DNA from: Kibdelosporangium philippinense
GTDB lineage: Bacteria; Actinomycetota; Actinomycetes; Mycobacteriales; Pseudonocardiaceae
DNA: 64,000 bases
Assembly: GCF_021390435.2 (NCBI RefSeq)
Contig: NZ_JAJVCN010000005.1
Span: 387,501-451,500, forward strand
Direction: 5' to 3'
This document shows, piece after piece, positions 24,911-34,491 of the stretch (positions within the stretch are counted from its first letter, which is position 1; each line of letters opens with the position of its first letter). The position numbers were made by a program, and so were the translations under genes. The notes under the pieces were generated by a model that saw nothing but the letters and a program-made list of their open reading frames with translations, ran no database searches and was not told the DNA's origin.

Positions 24911-27685
24911 TTGGCCCCGCAGACCAACTCAAACAGCGTGAGTGCCCCCGGCAGGGTGCACGTTATCCGCGACGGCCTCGCCGCCCACCTGCCCGACATC
25001 GACCCGGAGGAGACGTCGGAGTGGCTTGAGTCCTTCGACGCTGTCCTGAAGGACGGTGGGCAGCAGCGTGCCCGCTACCTGATGCTCCGGCTGCTCGAGC
25101 GCGCTCGGGAGGGCCGTGTCGGCATTCCTTCGCTGACGAGCACCGACTACGTCAACACCATCCCGACCGAGCAGGAACCGTGGTTCCCCGGTGACGAAGA
25201 GGTCGAACGCCGTTACCGTGCGTGGATCCGCTGGAACGCGGCGATGACCGTGCACCGCGCGCAGCGTCCCGGTGTGGGAGTCGGTGGTCACATTTCGACC
25301 TACGCGTCGTCCGCGACGCTCTACGAGGTCGGCTTCAACTGGTTCTTCCGTGGCAAGGACCACCCTGGTGGCGGTGACCACATCTTCTTCCAGGGCCACG
25401 CGTCGCCCGGCATGTACGCGCGCGCGTATCTGGAGGGCAGGCTCGCGGAGAACCAGCTCGACGGGTTCCGGCAGGAGTACTCGCACGCCGGGCTGGGCGG
25501 CGGCCTGCCGTCGTACCCGCACCCGAGGCTGATGCCGGACTTCTGGGAGTACCCGACGGTCTCCATGGGTCTCGGCCCGATGAACGCCATCTACCAGGCC
25601 CGGTTCAACCACTACCTGCACGACCGGGGCATCAAGGACACGTCTGACCAGCGAGTATGGGCGTTCCTCGGTGACGGCGAGATGGATGAGCCGGAGTCGC
25701 GTGGCCTGATCCACGTCGCGGCCAACGAGGGCCTGGACAACCTGACCTTCGTGATCAACTGCAACCTGCAGCGGCTGGACGGGCCGGTCCGCGGCAACGG
25801 CAAGATCATCCAGGAGCTCGAGGCGTTCTTCCGCGGTGCGGGCTGGAACGTCATCAAGGTCATCTGGGGCCGTGAGTGGGACACCCTGCTGCACGCCGAC
25901 CGCGACGGCGCCCTGGTGAACTTGATGAACACCACACCGGACGGCGACTACCAGACCTACAAGGCCAACGATGGCGCCTATGTTCGTGAGCACTTCTTCG
26001 GTCGCGACCCGCGCACCAAGGACCTGGTGCTCAACCTGAACGACCAGGAGATCTGGAACCTCAAGCGCGGTGGCCACGACTACCGCAAGGTGCACGCGGC
26101 CTACAAGGCGGCCACCGAGACGCACGGCGCGCCGACGGTGATCCTCGCGAAGACGATCAAGGGCTACAACCTCGGCTCGCACTTCGCGGCGCGCAACGCG
26201 ACGCACCAGATGAAGAAGATGACCCTGGACGACCTGAAGGGTTTCCGCGACACGCTGCGGATCCCGATCAGCGACGCGGAGCTGGAGAAGGACCCGTACC
26301 TGCCGCCGTACTACCACCCTGGGATGGACTCCGCGGAGATCCAGTACATGGTGGAGCGGCGCCGTCAGCTCGGCGGGTTCGTGCCGGAGCGGCGCGGCAA
26401 GTCCAAGGCGCTGGTGCTGCCCGGCGACAAGGTCTACGACGTCATCAAGAAGGGCTCTGGCAAGCAGGAGGTCGCCACCACGATGGCGTTCGTCCGGCTG
26501 ATCCGGGACATGGCCAAGGACCCGGAGATCGGCAAGCGGATCGTGCCGATCATCCCGGACGAGGCCAGGACCTTCGGCATGGACTCGATGTTCCCGAACC
26601 TCAAGATCTACAACCGGCAAGGCCAGCTGTACACGTCGGTCGACGCCAAGCTGATGCTCGCCTACAAGGAGAGCGAGACCGGCCAGATCCTGCACGAGGG
26701 CATCAACGAGGCGGGTTCGACGGCGTCGTTCACCGCGGTGGGCACGTCGTACGCGACGCACGGCGAGCCGATGATCCCGATCTACATCTTCTACTCGATG
26801 TTCGGGTTCCAGCGGACCGGCGACGGCCTGTGGGCCGCAGCGGACCAGATGGCCCGCGGGTTCGTGCTGGGCGCCACCGCAGGCCGTACGACGCTGACCG
26901 GCGAGGGCCTGCAGCACAACGACGGTCACTCGTTGCTGCTCGCGGCCACCAACCCGGCCGTCGTCGCGTATGACCCGGCGTGGTCGTTCGAGGTGGCGCA
27001 TATCGTCAAGGACGGTCTGCGTCGCATGTACGGCGATCAGGCGGAGGACATCTTCTACTACCTGACCATCTACAACGAGCCGTACCAGCAGCCCGCCGAG
27101 CCGGAGGACCTGGACGTGGAGGGCCTGCTGCGCGGGCTGTACCACTACACAGGTGCGCCCGCGGGCAACGGTCCGAAGGCGCAGATCCTCGGTTCCGGTG
27201 TGGCGTTGCCGTGGGCGCTGAAGGCGCAGCAGATGCTGAACGACGAGTGGGGCGTCCAGGCGCACGTCTGGTCGGCCACGTCGTATGCGGAACTGCGTCG
27301 CGAGGCCGTCGAGGTGGACCGGCACAACCTGCTGCACCCGGAGGCGGAGCCGCGCGTGCCGTACGTGACGTCGGTGCTCTCGGAGACCGAGGGGCCGGTC
27401 GTGGCGGTGTCGGACTGGATGCGTGCGGTCCCGGACCTGATCCGGCCGTGGGTGCCCGGCGACATGGTCACCCTGGGCACGGACGGGTTCGGTTTCTCCG
27501 ACACCCGCCCGGCGGCGCGGCGTCACTTCCTGGTGGACGCGGAGTCGATCGTCGTCGGTGTGCTGGCCGCGCTGGCCCGCCGCGGTGAGATCGACAAGGC
27601 CAAGGTGGTCGAGGCGACAAGGAAGTATCAGCTGGACGACGTGTCCGCGGCCGGTCCGCAGACTTCGGACCCCGGCGTCGCCTGA
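24911..27685 (+). CDS. aceE: Pyruvate dehydrogenase E1 component (homodimeric type)
   Basis: 924 residues. The TTG start is supported by AGGAG (24901 region) at ideal spacing. The enzyme decarboxylates pyruvate with thiamine diphosphate and passes the acetyl group to the lipoyl E2. The ThDP/Mg motif begins with GDGEMDEPESRG, and the transketolase-like second half contains EGINEAGSTASFTAVGTSYATHG and the GLQHNDGHS region. Length matches the AceE family (about 890-930). The E2 and E3 genes are not in the window, but lipA at 56 kb makes the needed lipoate. The last 58 bp overlap the 3' end of the convergent MFS gene. Confidence 0.95.
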   Translation: MAPQTNSNSVSAPGRVHVIRDGLAAHLPDIDPEETSEWLESFDAVLKDGGQQRARYLMLRLLERAREGRVGIPSLTSTDYVNTIPTEQEPWFPGDEEVERRYRAWIRWNAAMTVHRAQRPGVGVGGHISTYASSATLYEVGFNWFFRGKDHPGGGDHIFFQGHASPGMYARAYLEGRLAENQLDGFRQEYSHAGLGGGLPSYPHPRLMPDFWEYPTVSMGLGPMNAIYQARFNHYLHDRGIKDTSDQRVWAFLGDGEMDEPESRGLIHVAANEGLDNLTFVINCNLQRLDGPVRGNGKIIQELEAFFRGAGWNVIKVIWGREWDTLLHADRDGALVNLMNTTPDGDYQTYKANDGAYVREHFFGRDPRTKDLVLNLNDQEIWNLKRGGHDYRKVHAAYKAATETHGAPTVILAKTIKGYNLGSHFAARNATHQMKKMTLDDLKGFRDTLRIPISDAELEKDPYLPPYYHPGMDSAEIQYMVERRRQLGGFVPERRGKSKALVLPGDKVYDVIKKGSGKQEVATTMAFVRLIRDMAKDPEIGKRIVPIIPDEARTFGMDSMFPNLKIYNRQGQLYTSVDAKLMLAYKESETGQILHEGINEAGSTASFTAVGTSYATHGEPMIPIYIFYSMFGFQRTGDGLWAAADQMARGFVLGATAGRTTLTGEGLQHNDGHSLLLAATNPAVVAYDPAWSFEVAHIVKDGLRRMYGDQAEDIFYYLTIYNEPYQQPAEPEDLDVEGLLRGLYHYTGAPAGNGPKAQILGSGVALPWALKAQQMLNDEWGVQAHVWSATSYAELRREAVEVDRHNLLHPEAEPRVPYVTSVLSETEGPVVAVSDWMRAVPDLIRPWVPGDMVTLGTDGFGFSDTRPAARRHFLVDAESIVVGVLAALARRGEIDKAKVVEATRKYQLDDVSAAGPQTSDPGVA

Positions 27686-28932
27686 GTCACAGTAGGCGTT
27701 GGTGTGGGCGGCCTTTTCCGGCCGCCCACAAGCGTTTCCGGAGCGAATATCCACATGCCGAGGGCCAGCACCGAGATGACCGAGGACATCAGGAAAGCGG
27801 CCTGGTAGGACCAGAAGTCGGCGATCGCCCCGGCGAGCAGCGGCCCGATGATGGCGCCGAAGTCCGCCATCATCTGAAAGAACGCCAGCACCGGCCCACC
27901 ACGGACGCCAGAGCCGATCACATCGGCGACCGTGGCGGTCTGCGCAGGACTGACCAAACCCGTACCCACACCGGCAACGAGCGACGCGACGTAGAACATC
28001 GCCAGCGTCGAGGTGAACGCCAAGAGCGCCGATCCGACCGTGAGGATCGTCAGACCGGCCAACACAACTGGCCGACGGCCGCGTAAGTCAGCGAACCGGC
28101 CCGAGATCAGCAGAACGGACGCGGTGCCGACCGCGTAGATCGACAACCCGATGCCCGTGGCAGTGCTGGACTGATGCAGCACGCCGACGACATACAACGG
28201 GACGAGGGAATACCGGACGCCGAAGGAAATCCAGCCGACGGCGAACGACGAGGTCAACGACGAGCGGTACGCCTTGTTCCGAATCGCCTGCCGCACCTTG
28301 AATTCCGGCAGATCGAGGTTTGCCGTGTCCGAACTGCCGCCGGATTTCTTGAGCAGCGACCACAGGACGACGGCGGCGAGCAGCGTGCCGGAACCGTAGA
28401 TGAGGAAAGGCAAGCGGAGCGACGCACCCGCGAACACACCGCCGATCAACGGGCCTGTCATGTTGCCCAACAGGAAACTCGTCGACCACAACCCAGAAAT
28501 CCGCCCCCGCAGCCCAATCGGGCTCAACCGCAGCAACAAAGCTACACCGGCGACCGTGAACATGACCGACCCGGTGCCCGCGATCGACCGGAACGCGAGC
28601 AGTTGCCAGTACGACTGAGCCCAACCACAAGCGCCGCTGGCCACAGCGTTGATAACCAAGCCCCACAACAGAACGGGCCGTTCAGCGAACCGTGAAACCA
28701 TCTTCCCGCTGGCCGGAGCGAACAGCAGCCGAACAATCGCGAAAGCACTGACGACAAAGGAAGCGGCGGTGACGCCGACACCGAACGTGGTGGCGAAAGC
28801 GGGAACGACCGGTGCCATCATCCCGAACCCAACGGCCACAAGGAAACACGCCGACACCATCACCCAGACCTGGCCGGGCACCCGCTCCCGGCTCACCAGA
28901 ACATCCCCAGAGTTACCCACAAGGACAATCAA
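27628..28932 (-). CDS. MFS transporter, drug:H+ antiporter-like
   Basis: Up to 434 residues from TTG at 28932; GTG codons at 28920 and 28896 are alternative starts. Twelve hydrophobic segments are expected. Motif A appears as GKMVSRFAERPVLLWG after helix 2 and again as GRFADLRGRRPVVLAG between the halves, diagnostic of the major facilitator superfamily. The C-terminal tail is Pro/Thr-rich. Substrate unknown; multidrug or metabolite efflux is typical. Its final 19 codons are antisense to the end of aceE. Confidence 0.85.
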   Translation of the reverse strand: MIVLVGNSGDVLVSRERVPGQVWVMVSACFLVAVGFGMMAPVVPAFATTFGVGVTAASFVVSAFAIVRLLFAPASGKMVSRFAERPVLLWGLVINAVASGACGWAQSYWQLLAFRSIAGTGSVMFTVAGVALLLRLSPIGLRGRISGLWSTSFLLGNMTGPLIGGVFAGASLRLPFLIYGSGTLLAAVVLWSLLKKSGGSSDTANLDLPEFKVRQAIRNKAYRSSLTSSFAVGWISFGVRYSLVPLYVVGVLHQSSTATGIGLSIYAVGTASVLLISGRFADLRGRRPVVLAGLTILTVGSALLAFTSTLAMFYVASLVAGVGTGLVSPAQTATVADVIGSGVRGGPVLAFFQMMADFGAIIGPLLAGAIADFWSYQAAFLMSSVISVLALGMWIFAPETLVGGRKRPPTPTPTVTQATPGSEVCGPAADTSSS

Positions 28933-29114
28933 ACCTCCAGGTCAGTCCCGGTGGGTGGCCATGTGAGCGCGACCACCCACCGATTTCCTGTCACCCCTCC
29001 CCAGTACTCTGGGCCATTGGGGGTGCTCAATCCGGACCCGAATGTGTGTCAGTGGCCTCCGGTAGTGTGCCGCCGGGGCTCTGCCCTCAGCGAGGGATGC
29101 CTTCCAAGTACTTC

Positions 29115-29141
29115 GGGAGCGCTGGGTGTTCCAACGCTCCC
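29115..29141 (-). terminator. Terminator of the M14 peptidase gene
   Basis: Stem gggagcg (29115-29121) with cgctccc (29135-29141), extended by three pairs after one mismatch, 14 bp past the stop codon of the peptidase gene. The rest of the 220-bp gap up to the MFS gene shows nothing else recognisable. Confidence 0.6.
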
Positions 29142-29154
29142 TTGGCGCAAACCC

Positions 29155-30390
29155 TCAGCAGCGAGCCACCGGAGTCCCGGCCACCAGCTCGAAGTCGGCA
29201 CGTTTGTCCAGCAGCAACGGAATCAACGATCGAGCCTGCTGAGCCAGCGGCACAAGCCTGCCGTCCCCGGAACGCCGCGAATCCACGCCGTGCAGCGCCA
29301 ACTTCTCCGCGACCTGCGCGTACTGGGCCGAAGTCAACCGATACCCGCACGGCGGATTCGGCTCGACCTTGCCAGCGGGAGGAGCCTGATTGTCCGCGCC
29401 ACCGAAGAAAATCGGGTCGCGCGAGGAAGGCGCCGTCGACCGGCTCACCGAAGTCGCAGTCTCCAGCTGTACCCGTCGTTGCTGAACCAGCTTCAGAGTC
29501 CCGGAAACCCCGTACAAGTGCGAAGCCACTCGGCGCCGGGCGGCCGCGGGCACGTCCTCGCCCGGGTTCGGATCGGTATTGGTCTCCACGAGCAAACCAA
29601 GCGCATGCTTCAACCCGGTGGTGTTCCGGAGGATTCGCTCCTGCCCATCACCGGCGATCTGCTCGGTCGGCTGACCGGTCACCGGGTCGATGAGAAAACC
29701 GTACACACCACTGCTCAGCCCGCGGGATTCCACGGCCGGGCGAACATAGGACCGAGACAACACCTCGGACTCGTCATGCACCTTCTTGTGCACGTTGAGA
29801 TTGCGCGGCCACAGCCACAGAACATCCTTGTCGTACACCAAAGGCCGAGGCCCGAACTCGTGCAAGTCGTGGACGACATCGGGCTGGTGATCCCGGATGA
29901 CCCGGGCGAACGTCCGGCCTTCCGGAGTTTCCAGAGCGATGTGGTCACGGTTGATGTCGACCCCGTCGGCGTTGCCGCGGGTGTCGGCTTCACGCCCGTC
30001 AGGGTTCGCGTTCGGTACGAACAAAAGTGTGGTCCCCGCGGGCACCGAGTCCTTGTCGTAAGCCAAGTCCCTGATCTTGATCAGGCACGCTTCTCGCCCG
30101 GCGGGCTCGTCGCCGTGTTGCGAGCACAGGAAAAGCACTATGGTCGGGCCGCCCTGGCCGACCTTCACGAGATGGATCGGGCGGCCTTGGGTGGTTGTGC
30201 CGATCTTGTCGACGTTCACTTTCCGACCGAGCTGCCCAAGGAGTTGCTGTTCTTCGGCTGCCGTCGTCCAGCGGGCGCCGCCGGTTTTCTCGAAGCCCGT
30301 GCGTGGCAGATCTCCAGCGGCGAGCGCGGGTAAGCCCGTCAGCAGGAGGCCTGCCGCGGTCAGCGCGGCCAGTTTTCCGGATAAACCCAT
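29155..30390 (-). CDS. Secreted M14 zinc carboxypeptidase
   Basis: 411 residues from ATG at 30390 with AAGGGA six bases upstream. A Sec signal peptide covers residues 1-25 (LAALTAAGLLLTGLPALAAG). The zinc site is His92 and Glu95 (QHGDEPAGRE) with His177 (HDLHEFGP); NANPDGR and NRDH carry substrate-binding residues, and a Glu in LVETNTD fits the catalytic base. Such enzymes trim C-terminal residues or peptidoglycan-derived peptides outside the cell. It follows the iniR-like gene on the same strand after 230 bp and probably has its own promoter. Confidence 0.88.
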   Translation of the reverse strand: MGLSGKLAALTAAGLLLTGLPALAAGDLPRTGFEKTGGARWTTAAEEQQLLGQLGRKVNVDKIGTTTQGRPIHLVKVGQGGPTIVLFLCSQHGDEPAGREACLIKIRDLAYDKDSVPAGTTLLFVPNANPDGREADTRGNADGVDINRDHIALETPEGRTFARVIRDHQPDVVHDLHEFGPRPLVYDKDVLWLWPRNLNVHKKVHDESEVLSRSYVRPAVESRGLSSGVYGFLIDPVTGQPTEQIAGDGQERILRNTTGLKHALGLLVETNTDPNPGEDVPAAARRRVASHLYGVSGTLKLVQQRRVQLETATSVSRSTAPSSRDPIFFGGADNQAPPAGKVEPNPPCGYRLTSAQYAQVAEKLALHGVDSRRSGDGRLVPLAQQARSLIPLLLDKRADFELVAGTPVARC

Positions 30391-30480
30391 GTCACGTCCC
30401 TTCTTCACACCACATGGGACGTCACCAGACCGCGCCGTGTCCTGTCAACGGCCGACCGGCCGGAGCTGTTATCGTGCCTG

Positions 30481-30651
30481 GTGCTTTCGGTGAAAGCGAT
30501 CATGCGCTTTGTCCTGTTGACCGTTCGGACCAGGCATGTGCCGCCGAGGTCGTTGGTGACGTCCTCGGAGAACTGCCAGGAATGCGCTCGCCGCTGGCAG
30601 CAGTCGGGCTACGACCCGGCGGCTAGATGCCAGAAGCACCCGATCGGGTAG
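30481..30651 (+). CDS. Possible small Cys-containing protein (uncertain)
   Basis: A plus-strand frame of 56 codons starting GTG at 30481 (ATG at 30502 is an alternative). By hand count about four in five of its codons end in G or C, as in real genes here. The peptide ends with NCQECARRWQQSGYDPAARC, a CxxC followed by a third Cys and a His, which could bind a metal. There is no clear ribosome binding site, and the frame stays open further upstream without a start, so it may be the remains of a gene. Its end overlaps the iniR-like gene antisense. Confidence 0.25.
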   Translation: MLSVKAIMRFVLLTVRTRHVPPRSLVTSSENCQECARRWQQSGYDPAARCQKHPIG

Positions 30652-33031
30652 TTAATGAGCGCAGCTGTGTCAGCAGTTCGCTGCGGCTGCTGGCTCCCAG
30701 TCGTTGCCGCATGCGTGCCATGTGGTGCTCGACTGTCTTGGCCGAGATGAACAGCTGGTCGCCGACCTGCTTGTATGTCATCCCTTGCAACACCAGGGCT
30801 GCGACTTCCTGCTCACGTTCGCTCAGCGGCGAAGCGGCGGCCGGGGTTGGGTCGGCAACGGCCTGCTTGCCCTGCAGTTCACGCGCGCAGTCCAGCAACG
30901 TGACCATGGCTTTGCGGTCCGAAGTACGGATCGCGGCCTGACCGGCCAGTCGCGACCCGTCCCACACGAGGCCCATGTCATGCAGGCCGCGGGCAGCGGA
31001 TTCGGCGCGGACGGGGTCGACCCTGCCCGAGACGATGTCGAGCCAGCATTGCGCGGCCTCGCCCAACGCGCGTCCGAACCGGCTTTGGTTCGTGGCAAGT
31101 GCGGCAACGTGGTCCGCGGCTTCCGAAGGCTGTTCGGCGACGATCGCCGCGTGCAACCCGCCCCAGTGCAGCGAAGTGGTCCACAGTTCCGGATCGCCGA
31201 GCTGCGCGGTCAGGGCGTACGCCTCACGCAGATGCGGCCCCAGGCGTGCCTGGTCGCTCAACTTCGCGGCTGCCACGACGAATTCCCCAAGCGGCAGGAT
31301 TGTGAACAGGTCAACCGGATGCCGCACAACGGCTTCACACGCCTGAGCCCAAATCCGGCGCAACGCTTGAACGTCGCTGTTGCGTCGGGCCAAGCCAACC
31401 TCAAGAGCCACAGCGAAAAGCCAGTCGCGCGGCTCGCGAGGCCGAGTCGCAGCCAAATGCTCAGCGGCGGTGGACAACTGGCCGCGGATCATGCAGATCC
31501 ACGCCTGCAGCAACCGATGCCGCGTAGCCAGCAACGGTCCGCCCATGTTCGACTGCACGGCCCGGTCAAGCACGGACTCCGCGACACCCAGCTCGCCACA
31601 GTGCAATCCGACCAGTGCCGCCAACGCCGCCGGGCTGTCCGGAAGCAAGACTCCACGCCCGGCAGGCTCAAGCAACCCAGCGGCACGGACCAAAGAGGAC
31701 AGTGCGTCAACCGGCGAGCCACAGACGGACTCACGAACTCCCTTAGCCATCAACGAAGCCGCGCCCGAAAGCAAGGTAGGCAGCCCGTCCGGCGAGTCGA
31801 CGTCAACCAGCTGGCCAGTACCGATCAGGCCGATCGCGGCGAACGACGTGTCCCCGGACCAGCGGTAGAGCTCCGCACTACGCCCCAGTTGCCCACGATG
31901 AGCCAACGCGGTCGCCGCGACCCTGGCACCGCTCGCCTTGTCCTCCGAACCGGAAATCGCCTGATCAGCAAGGCGCATCGCGGAATCGAGGTCACCGGCC
32001 AGAGCCGAGGCGTGCGCCCAACCAGCAGCGCACTGAGCCACCGGACGCCCAGCGGACACCGCGGCAGCGAACAGCTTCGCCGACAAAGCGGGATCCTCGG
32101 TCAACGCCTCATGCGCGGCGGCGTTGAAAGCAGCCGCCACACCAGCACCGCCGACACCGCTGCCGAGCAGCGAACGCGCCAGCGGCAGCACGGATTCGCC
32201 GCGTTCCAGCAACAACTCGGCAAGCCGTTGCCGCACAGCCAAAGCACGCTCGGCAGGGATCACCGCACGGATCGCCCGGTGGCAAATCGGCAGCAGCGCG
32301 CCATCGTGCCCGAGCAACCCGGTTGCCCTGGCCGCCTCCATCACGGTCACGACATCGTTGGAGTCACGGCCGAGCAGGCTCGCCAACAGGTCTGTCCGGA
32401 GTCCGGCACCGGCCTGCGCGGCCAGGACGTACTGCAGGACGTCCGGTTCGAGCAGGTCCAGGTCGTAGCGGAACGCCGCCAGGGCCGCGTCCGGGACTTC
32501 GGTCACCGGCCGTGACGACATCGACGACACCAAGCGATCCACGTACGCGGGAACGCCGCCGGTCTGCTTGAACAGGAACTCCACGAGTTCAGCCGCGGGC
32601 GCCGCGCCGAATGCGCCGGACGCATGCGACCGGACTTGCGCGCGGTCCATCGGCGTGAGCATCACGGTCTGCCCGAGCATCCGCGTCAGCTCGCTGAGCT
32701 CCGCGGTCCGTGGCCATGGGCGCAGCGCGATGATCAGGCGCGGCACATCCGATTCGGCGAGTTCCCGCAGGCGGGCAGCGGGCAGCTTGTGGGCGTCATC
32801 GATGATCACGGCTGCTTCGGCGTCGCCTGGCCGGTCGGTCACGCGGATGCCCGCGTTCTCGTACACGCGCCGGAATGCCTTGAGAACAGTGGTTTTGCCG
32901 TAGCCGCCCGGGGCGATGACCGCCAATGCCACGGGCGCGGGCGGGTCGGCCTCGGTCGCGTCCAGCACTCTCTTCGCCGCCTCGTCCATGACGGTGGTGG
33001 TTCGTGCTCGGGTCGCTGTTCGTTGGCTCAA
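30623..33031 (-). CDS. iniR: IniR-like LuxR-family signalling ATPase
   Basis: 802 residues. The TTG start overlaps the Hsp70-like stop by 4 bp (TTGA). An N-terminal STAND/AAA ATPase has Walker A in VIAPGGYGKTTVLKAF (about 39-54) and Walker B in AAVIIDDAHKL. A long helical-repeat sensor region follows. The C-terminus is a LuxR helix-turn-helix (LSEREQEVAALVLQGMTYKQ ... SAKTVEHHMARMRQRLG). In M. tuberculosis a protein of this build, IniR, controls iniBAC in response to envelope stress, with trehalose reported as a signal. Presence next to iniB/A/C-like genes supports the same role here (inference). Confidence 0.82.
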   Translation of the reverse strand: MSQRTATRARTTTVMDEAAKRVLDATEADPPAPVALAVIAPGGYGKTTVLKAFRRVYENAGIRVTDRPGDAEAAVIIDDAHKLPAARLRELAESDVPRLIIALRPWPRTAELSELTRMLGQTVMLTPMDRAQVRSHASGAFGAAPAAELVEFLFKQTGGVPAYVDRLVSSMSSRPVTEVPDAALAAFRYDLDLLEPDVLQYVLAAQAGAGLRTDLLASLLGRDSNDVVTVMEAARATGLLGHDGALLPICHRAIRAVIPAERALAVRQRLAELLLERGESVLPLARSLLGSGVGGAGVAAAFNAAAHEALTEDPALSAKLFAAAVSAGRPVAQCAAGWAHASALAGDLDSAMRLADQAISGSEDKASGARVAATALAHRGQLGRSAELYRWSGDTSFAAIGLIGTGQLVDVDSPDGLPTLLSGAASLMAKGVRESVCGSPVDALSSLVRAAGLLEPAGRGVLLPDSPAALAALVGLHCGELGVAESVLDRAVQSNMGGPLLATRHRLLQAWICMIRGQLSTAAEHLAATRPREPRDWLFAVALEVGLARRNSDVQALRRIWAQACEAVVRHPVDLFTILPLGEFVVAAAKLSDQARLGPHLREAYALTAQLGDPELWTTSLHWGGLHAAIVAEQPSEAADHVAALATNQSRFGRALGEAAQCWLDIVSGRVDPVRAESAARGLHDMGLVWDGSRLAGQAAIRTSDRKAMVTLLDCARELQGKQAVADPTPAAASPLSEREQEVAALVLQGMTYKQVGDQLFISAKTVEHHMARMRQRLGASSRSELLTQLRSLTTRSGASGI

Positions 33032-34491
33032 CGGCCGTCCTCGCCTGTCTTTGGGGCAGTGGATGACTTGGTGGCAGTGGGCTTCTTCGAAGAGGACGAC
33101 GAAGAAGCAGAGGGCTGGGTCGATGGCGGGGTGGGTGTCACGACCGGGCTCGACAGCGGCGTCGGCTTGCTGTTGTTGACCGGCGCGACCACAGAGGACG
33201 CAGGATTCTGCGGTTTGGGCGGATCCTCGCCACGCATATAGAACGTCAGACCGACGCCCGCGGCCAGCACCAACGCGCTGACCCCGCCGATGAGCTTAGG
33301 TCGGCCGGTCAAGGCCCGCATCGCCTTGCGTGGCGCGGGCAGCTCAAGCGGCGTGATCTCGATGTCCGGGCGTGGCGGTGCCGGTGGCGCGTCTTCCGCC
33401 GAGATCACCGCTGGTGGCGGGGCCTGGGGCGCCGGTGCGAGACGGCTGGCCACGATCGCCGCGCCGCGTGCGCACGCGAGTTCTGGCTCGGCCGCGATGA
33501 CCGTCCGGCCAGGCACTTCGGCCTTGACGAGCTCGCTGACCAGCGGAATCCGCGCGCTGCCGCCCGTGACGACGACGGTTTTCACCTCGGTGGCCTGGCC
33601 GATGATCCGCAGCAGTTCCTCGATCCCCGCCTGGACCGAGGTGCGGATCATCTCTTCGAACTCGGCCCTGGTCAGCACGGCTTCCCGGACTGTTGCCTCG
33701 GTGCTCGCGGACAGGAACTCCTTGGCCGCGACGCATTCCTGGCGCATCCTGCCGAGTTTCGTCCACGCGTCCGGGTCGGCTGGGTCGATCCCGCCGCTGC
33801 GGTTGCGCACGTACTCGAAGACCACGTCGTCGAAGCTGTACCCGCCGTTGGAGTCGACGCTTTCCGCCGAGTTGAGCACGTCGAACGTGCCGATCTGGGA
33901 CCGCCTGACCACCGCGATGGCCAGGCCGGTCGCGCCGAGGTCGTACACGCCCAGCGCGTCGCCTGGCTGTACATCCTCGGTGGCGGCGTGGTTCTCGCTG
34001 ATCGCGACGGGTTCGGGCAGCAGGGTGACGTTGTCGAGGTTGGTCTGGCGCAGCGCGCGGTGCAGCAGACGCCTGCGGTGATTCCCCCAACCCGCGGGGT
34101 GGGTCACCACGACGTGCTCAGGGGGTTCGCCTTCGGCGGTCGAGACCTCGTTGACTGTCCAGGTGATCAGCACCGCAGCCAGCGTCTCGGCCGTGCACAC
34201 CTCGCGGCCGACCATGAGGGGGACCTCGTCGCCGATCCGCCTGGCGAAATCTCGCGCGGCGTTGGCGGGGTCGCTGGCCGCGTTGCGGTCGGCCGCGTCA
34301 CCGACGACCACCGTGCCATCAGCCGCGAAGTACACCACCGTCGGTGCGGTGGCGGTGCGCTCGCCCAGCTGGACCGACTCGGGGTCGCCCCAGGTGGAGC
34401 CGTTCTGACGACCCCCGGCGGAGCCGTTGTAACGGCAGAGCGCGGCCGCGGTGCGGCAGGTGCCAACGTCGATCCCCAAGACGTATGGCAT
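33028..34491 (-). CDS. Membrane-anchored Hsp70-like ATPase
   Basis: 487 residues. It keeps the actin/Hsp70 ATPase fold: phosphate 1 GIDVGTCRTAAAL at the N-terminus, phosphate 2 LGVYDLGATGLAIAVV, and the adenosine motif VVVTGGSARIPLVSEL. The DnaK substrate-binding domain is missing. Instead a Pro-rich linker leads to one transmembrane helix (LIGGVSALVLAAGVGLTFYM, about 405-425) and a Pro/Ser/Thr-rich outer tail. It is therefore not a classical chaperone but an ATPase domain held at the inner membrane face. First gene of the leftward unit, coupled to iniR. Confidence 0.85.
   Translation of the reverse strand: MPYVLGIDVGTCRTAAALCRYNGSAGGRQNGSTWGDPESVQLGERTATAPTVVYFAADGTVVVGDAADRNAASDPANAARDFARRIGDEVPLMVGREVCTAETLAAVLITWTVNEVSTAEGEPPEHVVVTHPAGWGNHRRRLLHRALRQTNLDNVTLLPEPVAISENHAATEDVQPGDALGVYDLGATGLAIAVVRRSQIGTFDVLNSAESVDSNGGYSFDDVVFEYVRNRSGGIDPADPDAWTKLGRMRQECVAAKEFLSASTEATVREAVLTRAEFEEMIRTSVQAGIEELLRIIGQATEVKTVVVTGGSARIPLVSELVKAEVPGRTVIAAEPELACARGAAIVASRLAPAPQAPPPAVISAEDAPPAPPRPDIEITPLELPAPRKAMRALTGRPKLIGGVSALVLAAGVGLTFYMRGEDPPKPQNPASSVVAPVNNSKPTPLSSPVVTPTPPSTQPSASSSSSSKKPTATKSSTAPKTGEDGR

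Noticed and set aside
24929..27754. 941-codon minus-strand frame opposite aceE
   Set aside because: Shadow of aceE codon bias; the translated sequence has no domain, and aceE is certain.
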